Origin: Streptomyces alfalfae
GTDB lineage: Bacteria > Actinomycetota > Actinomycetes > Streptomycetales > Streptomycetaceae
DNA length: 64,000 bases
Reading direction: 5' to 3'
Assembly (NCBI RefSeq): GCF_004127445.1
Contig: NZ_QEXM01000045.1
Location: 186,001 to 250,000 of the forward strand
The notes under the pieces: generated by a model
Seen by the model: the letters and a program-made list of their open reading frames with translations, nothing else
Databases searched by the model: none
Told to the model about the DNA's origin: nothing
In this document: one piece after another, positions 58,705-64,000 of the stretch
Numbering within the stretch: the first letter of the stretch is position 1
How the letters are laid out: every line of letters starts with the position of its first letter
Program-made: the position numbers and the translations under genes

Positions 58705-60267
58705 CTACGGTTGTCGGCCGTCCAGGTACGTGGCCACCACCTCGATGTCTCCGATGCGGGAGACCTCCACGGAGCGGGGGTCGTCGGCGAGTACGGTCAG
58801 GTCGGCTCGTTTGCCGGGGGTGAGGGTGCCGAGGTTGCGCTCCCAGTGGCAGGCGTGCGCGCCGGCGACCGTATAGGCGTACAAGGCCTCGTCCACCGTG
58901 ATGGCCTCGGCCGGGCCGATCACCTGGCCGGACTCAGAGGTGCGCTCGACCATGAACTGGACGGCACGCAAGGGGGAGCCGTCCGCGACCGGGCGGTCGG
59001 AGCTGCCGACGAGCGGGACGCCGTGGTCCAGGAAAGCCTTGCCGCGGTAGAGCCATGGCGCTCGCGCCTCGCCCATGATCGCGGCATAGTCGTCGCCGAA
59101 GTAGCGCAGGAAGTTGGGCTGGACGACCGCGCTGAGGCCGAGCTGCGCGAAGCGGGGCAGTTGGTCGGGCCGGATCAGGCCCGCGTGTTCGATGCGGTGC
59201 CGGGCGCCGGGGCGGGGCCGGAGGCGTTGGGCCCGTTCCAGGGCGTCCAGGGCGATGTCGGCCGCGCGGTCACCGATCGCGTGGACGGCGAGTTGCCATC
59301 CGGCGAGGTGTCCGTCCACGATCGTGTTCGCGAGCGTGTCCGGATCGTCCTGCAACTGGCCCGTGTGGCCCAGCCCTTCGTAGGGGCCGCTGAGCGCCGC
59401 GGTCCGAGCCATCATGCCGCCGTCGGTGTAGATCTTCAGGGCGCCGACGGAGAGGCGGTCGTCGCCGAAGCCGGAGCGGAGGCCGAGGTCGAGGGCGCGT
59501 GGGATGCCGTCGGCCGCGTGTGCGGCGACCGGGTGCAGGCGGTCCGCGGAGACCATGAGCTGCGTCCGCAGCGGGAGCAGGCCCTGCTCGCGGGCGAGCT
59601 GATAGGCACCCAGTTCGACCGGGCTGTGGCCGAAGAGGGTGCCGCCAATGCCTGCCTCGGCACAGGCGGTGATGCCCTCGGAGAGACAGGTGCGGGCGGC
59701 GCGCCCGATCGCCTCCGCCAACTCCTGCTGGGAGTACGGCAACCGCAGCGCGCGGGCGGCGCCCATGGCGCCCTCGGCGAGGAAGCCGTTCTCGTGCGGG
59801 AGGTCGGCGGGGAGGAGATCGAGGACGGCGGAGTTGACGACGCAACCGTGGCCGGAGTCGTGCAGGATGTACACCTTGTGCCCGTGGCCGACCTGGTCCA
59901 GTTCGGCGGCGGTCAGGTGACGGCCGAGGGCCCGTTGGTCGTAGCCGACGAGGTCCAGCCAGGCACCGGCAGACGTCTGTGCGGCGGCGGCCTCCTCCAC
60001 GACGGCGAGCACGTCGTCCACGCGCGTGTGGCCGGCGATGCTCAAAGTGCTCTCCTTGAGCCCGGTCCAGGCCAGGTGTACATGGGCGTCGATGAACCCG
60101 GGCAGCACGGTCGCGCCCTGGAGGTCGATCACCTCGCGCGCGGGCAGCGAGGTCACGGCCTCGTCGAGCCCCGCGATGCGGCCACGCCAGATGCCCAGGT
60201 CATGCGCTACGGGGTGGTCCGGGTCCATGGTGAGGAAGCGGGCGTTCGTCAGTCTGGTGCAGAGCAT
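58705..60267 (-). CDS. Amidohydrolase family protein (YtcJ-like)
   Basis: 520 residues from the ATG at 60267 (MLCTRLTNARFLTMD; GGAGG 10 nt upstream). It has the metal-dependent hydrolase fold: the DAHVH pair near residue 68, IYTDGGMMAR near 290, AVHAIGDRAADIALDAL near 335, HRIEHAGLI near 362, and the final Asp region VGSSDRPVADGSPL near 425. The composite beta-sandwich ends GTLTPGKRADLTVLADDP. This group hydrolyses amides or related bonds of unknown substrates. No iron box lies directly before it. It faces away from mbtH across a repeat-rich spacer. Confidence 0.88.
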   Translation of the reverse strand: MLCTRLTNARFLTMDPDHPVAHDLGIWRGRIAGLDEAVTSLPAREVIDLQGATVLPGFIDAHVHLAWTGLKESTLSIAGHTRVDDVLAVVEEAAAAQTSAGAWLDLVGYDQRALGRHLTAAELDQVGHGHKVYILHDSGHGCVVNSAVLDLLPADLPHENGFLAEGAMGAARALRLPYSQQELAEAIGRAARTCLSEGITACAEAGIGGTLFGHSPVELGAYQLAREQGLLPLRTQLMVSADRLHPVAAHAADGIPRALDLGLRSGFGDDRLSVGALKIYTDGGMMARTAALSGPYEGLGHTGQLQDDPDTLANTIVDGHLAGWQLAVHAIGDRAADIALDALERAQRLRPRPGARHRIEHAGLIRPDQLPRFAQLGLSAVVQPNFLRYFGDDYAAIMGEARAPWLYRGKAFLDHGVPLVGSSDRPVADGSPLRAVQFMVERTSESGQVIGPAEAITVDEALYAYTVAGAHACHWERNLGTLTPGKRADLTVLADDPRSVEVSRIGDIEVVATYLDGRQP

Positions 60268-60374
60268 CAACGGGGTGCCTCCGACGTTTTGACCGGCCCT
60301 GGGGCCGATGGCCGACCCTCGGGTTGGTGTGTCGCTGATGGCGTCGGCCGTCTCGCGCCGAGGCCCGCCCATGT

Positions 60375-60450
60375 CGGGCCTCCGAGTGCCGAGCCCCGCC
60401 CGTGCCGGGCCTCCGAGTGCCGGGCCCCGCCATGTCGGGCCTCCGAGTGC
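60375..60450. repeat. Three copies of CGGGCCTCCGAGTGC at about 30-bp spacing
   Basis: CGGGCCTCCGAGTGC occurs exactly at 60375-60389, 60406-60420 and 60436-60450, separated by the related spacers CGAGCCCCGCCCGTGC and CGGGCCCCGCCATGT. Diverged traces continue to about 60780. Confidence 0.8.
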
Positions 60451-60852
60451 AGGGCCTCCCCGCCACCGGGCTGGCTCACGCCGGGCTCCCCCTTACGGGC
60501 CCCGCCTGTGCAGAGCCGCCCCCAGCGCCGGGCCTCTCTGCCGCCGGATCGGACCGCACCGCGCCTCCCGTCACCGAACCGGCCCGGACAGCACCGCACG
60601 GGCTCCCCGCCATCGGACTGGCCCGATCCGGGCCACCTCGCGCAGGACTGGCCCACATCAGGCCCCCTATATCGAACGACCTGCCCGCGCCGGGCCCCAC
60701 CGAGTCAGCCACCATCCGCGCCGCGTCAGCCCCCATGCGCGCCGAGCCAGGCCCAGCCTGGACCGGCCTCCGCCCGCAAGCAGGCCGTGTTCACGGGAAG
60801 CCACCGCCGATGGCACCCACCCCCGGCCGAGCTGTTCACCGGGGGAGCCGAA

Positions 60853-60898
60853 GGTCAGAGAGCCGAGGATCAGAAGACCGAGGGTCAGAGAGCCAGGG
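60853..60898. repeat. Short repeat GGTCAGAGAGCC
   Basis: GGTCAGAGAGCC occurs twice (about 60853 and 60883) with a variant GATCAGAAGACC between, giving a 15-bp period. It is followed directly by the mbtH 3' region. Confidence 0.65.
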
Positions 60899-60944
60899 CG
60901 TCACGGAGGCCCGGGAAGCAGGCAGCCGGGGGCAGGGAGGGGGC

Positions 60945-61157
60945 TCAGGCGTCCATGGATGCCGCGAGGGAGCGGGGACGCAGGTCCGTCCAGTTGGTTT
61001 CGACGTACTCGATGCACGCATCCCTGGTGTTTTCCTCGAAGGCGACCGTCCAGCCTCCGGGCACCTCGGCGAAGGACGGCCAGATCGAGTGCTGCCCCTC
61101 GTCGTTCACCAGGACCAGGAAACGGCCTTCGGGGTCATCAAAGGGGTTGGTGCTCAT
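60945..61157 (-). CDS. mbtH: MbtH-like protein
   Basis: 70 residues, ATG at 61157. A small chaperone that binds and activates adenylation domains of nonribosomal peptide synthetases. It starts NPFDDPEGRFLVLVN and carries the conserved QHSIWP near 24-29, VPGGWTVAFE near 35, and CIEYVETNWTDLRP near 47-60. Its presence implies an NRPS nearby; none is in the window, so it probably lies beyond the right edge. It is divergent from the esterase gene and shares its iron-boxed promoter region. It corresponds to cchK of coelichelin loci. Confidence 0.95.
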   Translation of the reverse strand: MSTNPFDDPEGRFLVLVNDEGQHSIWPSFAEVPGGWTVAFEENTRDACIEYVETNWTDLRPRSLAASMDA

Positions 61158-61340
61158 GTGTCGGTTCCTCCTCGGCCCGACGGGCTCCGTGGCCGCGCCG
61201 GGCTTGTGCTTGCGCTTGTGCGTCTGCTGGCGTGTGCGTGCCCAGCTTCCCCTGCAGGGTGACCATGGCCGAACTCGCCCGCAGAGGCAAGCCGTTGTTC
61301 ACCGACATACGCTCGGCGTCGTCGGCGCGCGGTTTACGTA

Positions 61341-61359
61341 TTAGGTTAGGCTCGCCTAA
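61341..61359 (+). promoter_or_regulatory. Iron box of the mbtH/esterase divergent promoter region
   Basis: TTAGGTTAGGCTCGCCTAA matches the iron-box consensus at 17 of 19 positions by my count; TAGGCT (61347-61352) within it can serve as the -10 for the esterase. Immediately after, GCTCGCC (61350-61356) can pair with GGCGAGC (61364-61370), and TTAGCC (61371-61376) is a further half-site, so a second weaker operator is possible. Confidence 0.88.
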
Positions 61360-61407
61360 TTACGGCGAGCTTAGCCTCTCCCCTTCCCCTCTCACAAGGA
61401 GACGTTC

Positions 61408-62574
61408 ATGTGCCCCGCCTCGGAGCCCGCCTTCGCCGACTTCGGGTTGCCCGGCGCCCCCGGTAGCGAGGAGTTCTGGGCGGCCGCGCGTACACCCGCC
61501 TCGGTCCCCGCGTCCGGCGGCGACGGCGACTGGAGGACCCTCTTCCTGTGGCGTCAGCAGACCACGTCAACCGCACAAAATGCCACAAGCGCCCCTATGT
61601 CCACGCCCGTGTCCGCGCCCGCGTCCCCGCCCCTGATCGACTTCGAGAGCTGGGCGGAGGCCACCGCGCTGCGGCAGTGGGGCACGACGGACTGCTGGTA
61701 CGCCGAAGTGCGCATGCCCGCGCGGCTTCGTGTGACCTATCGGTTCCTGGTCGACGGTGAGGCGTACGCCGATCCGTTCAACCCGGTGGGCGCCGGCGGT
61801 GACCGGTCCATCGCTGCCACGCCCGACGCCCCCGCCCAGCCGCACTGGCCCGCTGTCGGCCCCGACGACATCCTGCCCGTGCCGCGCGCCCGGATCCGCT
61901 GGGCGAGTGAACGGCTCGGCGGCCGGCGCACCGTGCGTGTGCATCCGGTGGGTGGCGGCGGGCCCGTGGTGCTGCTGCTCGACGGGGACGACTGGCTGTA
62001 TCTCCACCCGGCCATGACCGCGTTCGACGCGGCCTTCGCGGCCGGTGAGATGCCGCCCGTCACGCTGGTGTTCCTGCCGAGCAAGGACCGGGAGGCGGAG
62101 TTCGGCTGCCGGCCCGAGCTGTGGGAGGCGGTGCGGGACGAACTGCTGCCGCTGGTGGCGGAGTCCGGGATATCCGCCGACCCGAGTCGGCTCGTGGCCG
62201 CCGGGCAGAGCCTCGGCGGGCTGAGCGCGATGTACGCGGCGGTGGAGTTCCCGGAGCTGGTCTCCCGCGTCGCCTGCCAGTCCGGGTCGTTCTGGTGGTC
62301 GCCCGAGGCCATGGAGCTGGCCGACCCCCTGGGTGGCCGGGCCGGAGGTGCCGTCGCCGCGCGTCTGGCGGCGGGGGACCGCGACCTGTCGGGCCTGCGC
62401 ATCGCCTTCGACCTGGGAGAACACGAGAGCCGCATGCTCGCCCACTGCGAAAGGACCGAGGATCTGGTGCGGCGGGCCGGCGCCACCGTGCGCGTCTCGC
62501 GGTCCGCCTCCGGCCACGACCGCGCCGGCTGGCGTCACGCCTTGCTGAGGGACGTCGCCTGGGCCCTCGGCTGA
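61408..62574 (+). CDS. Siderophore (enterochelin-type) esterase, CchJ-like
   Basis: 388 residues, ATG at 61408 with AAGGAG 6 nt upstream. An N-terminal enterochelin-esterase domain (about 25-145, TTDCWYAEVRMPARLRVTYRFLVDG) is followed by an alpha/beta-hydrolase of the esterase D type (about 170-388). The nucleophile Ser is in AAGQSLGGLSAMYA near 268, the His in SGHDRAGWRHALL near 373, and the acid probably Glu/Asp near 340. It releases iron or processes the siderophore by ester hydrolysis in the cytoplasm. In coelichelin loci the homologue CchJ hydrolyses the trilactone or tetrapeptide product. Confidence 0.92.
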   Translation: MCPASEPAFADFGLPGAPGSEEFWAAARTPASVPASGGDGDWRTLFLWRQQTTSTAQNATSAPMSTPVSAPASPPLIDFESWAEATALRQWGTTDCWYAEVRMPARLRVTYRFLVDGEAYADPFNPVGAGGDRSIAATPDAPAQPHWPAVGPDDILPVPRARIRWASERLGGRRTVRVHPVGGGGPVVLLLDGDDWLYLHPAMTAFDAAFAAGEMPPVTLVFLPSKDREAEFGCRPELWEAVRDELLPLVAESGISADPSRLVAAGQSLGGLSAMYAAVEFPELVSRVACQSGSFWWSPEAMELADPLGGRAGGAVAARLAAGDRDLSGLRIAFDLGEHESRMLAHCERTEDLVRRAGATVRVSRSASGHDRAGWRHALLRDVAWALG

Positions 62575-62773
62575 GAGGAGGCCCGCCCGCAGGCCCGCTC
62601 AGCTGACACAGCACCGTCCCCGAGGCGACGCCCGGCGAGCTCCCCTGCCCGAGCCCTCCCCTCGCCGGGCTCCACGGGACCCCCGCCGGACCCCTCTCCG
62701 TCGGCGGGGCCGCTCAACCAAGCCCTGGCGGATCCGCGACGGACCCCAAAGGACCCCGCGGTCGCCGGCTCCC

Positions 62774-64000
62774 TCAGCGAGCCACCGCCGCGCAGTACTC
62801 CTCGTCCGTGGCGAGGAGGTTGCGGTGGGTGTCCTCCGCGGTGATGACGCCGTCGTCCAGGACGAGCACCCGGTCCGCGGCGTCGAGCAGCGCGGGGCTG
62901 CTGGTGAGCACCAGGGTCGTCCGTCCCCTCCGCAGCTTCGCGACGTTGCGTGCGATGAGCTGTTCGGTGACGGCGTCGACGGCCGTGGTCGGGTCGTGCA
63001 GGACGAGGACGTCGGTGTCGGCGGCGAGGGCGCGGGCCAGGGAGAGCCGTTGGCGCTGGCCGCCGGAGAGGTTCGCCCCACGGTCGCGGACACCGTGGTC
63101 GAGGCCTTCGCGGTGGAGTGCGACGACGTCGGTCAGCATGGACGCCTCGACGGCCTCGGGGACCATGCCGCTGGTGCCGGAGGGATCGATGTTGCTGCGG
63201 AGTGTGCCCGCGAAGATCTCCCCGTCGTAGGGGTTCACGAGCAGGTGCTCGCGGACCGCCTCGACCGAGAGGGCCGGGAGTTCCTGGCCGCTGACCCGTA
63301 CGACGCCCTCGTACGACTCCGGTGGTACGCGCAGGGCGAGGACCGAGGCGAGGTCGGCCGCCGCCCGCGGCTGGTAGACGGCGATGGCCACGAACTCGCC
63401 CGCGGCCACCGTGAACCGCAGCTTGCGCAGGGTCCCGTACGCGACGCCGTCGACGTCGAGGTCTCCGCCCGCGGCCGGGCGCGCCTCCCCCGGCGTCGCC
63501 ACCGGGGGCGCGGACAGGACCAGTTCCATCCGCTCGGCCGAGGCGCGCGCGATCATCACGTACTTGGGCATCTCGGAGAACATCTTGAGCGGCTCGATGA
63601 TGAACTGCGCGAGGCCCACGGCCATGACGAGCTCGCCGATGGTGATCTGGCCCTCGAAGGCGAGCCAGCCCGCCGTCAGGGTCACCGCGGCGGCGAGCAC
63701 CGCGTTGAGGGCGAGGGCGGTGCCCGCGTAGACGCCGTTGACCTTGGCGACGGTGATCGACTGGTGCTTCGCCTCGGCGCTGACCTTGCGGTAGGAGCGG
63801 AAGGCCGCGTGGTTGCCGCCGAAGCCGTGCAGCGGGCGCAGGCCGGTGATCAGGTCGGCGACCTTGGCTCCGGCCCGTGCCACGCGGGCCTGCTGCTCCT
63901 TCGTGCTCGCGCCTATCCGCCGGGACATCACGCTGAGGATGGACAGGATCGCGACGGTTCCCACGATCACCAGCGCGCCGAGCCGCAGGTCCGCGAGGCC
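62774..64000 (-). CDS. ABC transporter (permease-ATPase), siderophore-locus exporter type, cut by window edge
   Basis: At least 408 residues; the frame runs off the right edge, and the GTG at 63970 is internal to it. The visible part has two transmembrane segments of an exporter-type membrane domain (AYAGTALALNAVLAAAVTLTAGWLA) and a C-terminal ATPase. The signature LSGGQRQRLSLARALA is intact. However, the Walker A region reads AVYQPRAAADLAS instead of GxxGxGKS, Walker B reads VLVLHDPTTAVD, and the switch region TLVLTSSPALL lacks His. It ends 199 bp after the convergent esterase stop. By context it is the CchI-type exporter of an NRPS siderophore locus. Confidence 0.85.
   Translation of the reverse strand, partial: GLADLRLGALVIVGTVAILSILSVMSRRIGASTKEQQARVARAGAKVADLITGLRPLHGFGGNHAAFRSYRKVSAEAKHQSITVAKVNGVYAGTALALNAVLAAAVTLTAGWLAFEGQITIGELVMAVGLAQFIIEPLKMFSEMPKYVMIARASAERMELVLSAPPVATPGEARPAAGGDLDVDGVAYGTLRKLRFTVAAGEFVAIAVYQPRAAADLASVLALRVPPESYEGVVRVSGQELPALSVEAVREHLLVNPYDGEIFAGTLRSNIDPSGTSGMVPEAVEASMLTDVVALHREGLDHGVRDRGANLSGGQRQRLSLARALAADTDVLVLHDPTTAVDAVTEQLIARNVAKLRRGRTTLVLTSSPALLDAADRVLVLDDGVITAEDTHRNLLATDEEYCAAVAR

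Larger units (their letters stand above)
60268..60944. other. 677-bp spacer filled with degenerate GC-rich repeats
   Basis: No gene I can support. Apart from the amidohydrolase ribosome site, the whole stretch is composed of CCGGGCC/GCACCG-type degenerate repeats, open in several frames on both strands but with no protein-like sequence. The end near mbtH has a second repeat family. Confidence 0.55.

Overview
The window is chromosomal DNA from a high-GC Gram-positive bacterium, almost certainly a Streptomyces. The evidence is third-position GC bias, frequent GTG starts with GGAGG-type ribosome sites, and proteins I recognise as Streptomyces markers: the principal sigma factor HrdB, the sporulation regulator WhiH, the septation protein SepH, the CutRS two-component system, and a c-di-AMP (ydaO) riboswitch ahead of a cell-wall peptidase. 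From memory, the order dut - cutRS - ferrochelatase - sepH - tdk - ptsH - parC - parE - hrdB - whiH matches the S. coelicolor core arm around hrdB, so about 1-56 kb is conserved core chromosome. No tRNA, rRNA, CRISPR array or insertion sequence was found.

Layout. 1-5.4 kb: an FtsX-like permease (cut by the left edge), DUF3710, dut, a hotdog thioesterase, DUF3093, a conserved hypothetical and DUF4193. 5.4-8.2 kb: an intergenic region rich in palindromes, cutS and cutR, and a divergent 57-aa protein. 8.2-18 kb: inositol phosphatase-like protein, coproporphyrin ferrochelatase, MFS exporter overlapping a lactone-oxidase-type flavoenzyme, a proline/serine-rich membrane protein, sepH, a sulfurtransferase and a double-VOC protein. 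18-28 kb: thymidine kinase, a phosphodiesterase, DUF5998, a GNAT/acyl-CoA-synthetase fusion, HPr, the riboswitch-controlled M23 peptidase and an M16 peptidase pair. 28-45.7 kb: parC, a CobW-type GTPase, DUF6082, two divergent citrate synthases (one fused to a DNA-binding domain) flanking an AT-rich operator, sucrase/ferredoxin-like protein, a CitA/DcuS-type two-component system, an acetate-type symporter with its DUF485 partner, parE and a trypsin-like protease. 45.8-56 kb: hrdB, whiH, an ABC ATPase-permease fusion with an abnormal ATPase site, a NUDIX/NrtR-like protein, a glycogen-debranching-like protein and DUF4192.

From 56 kb to the right edge the character changes. Intergenic regions are long and rich in degenerate repeats, and three near-consensus iron boxes (DmdR1/IdeR type) appear. 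They stand before an acetylglutamate-kinase paralogue, an N-acetylglutamate-synthase-like acetyltransferase, and the divergent mbtH/trilactone-esterase pair. With the ABC exporter running off the edge, this looks like the border of an NRPS siderophore locus resembling coelichelin. The iron-boxed ArgA/ArgB-like pair may supply ornithine for it. This module and the operator-linked HTH-citrate synthase are the most interesting parts of the window.
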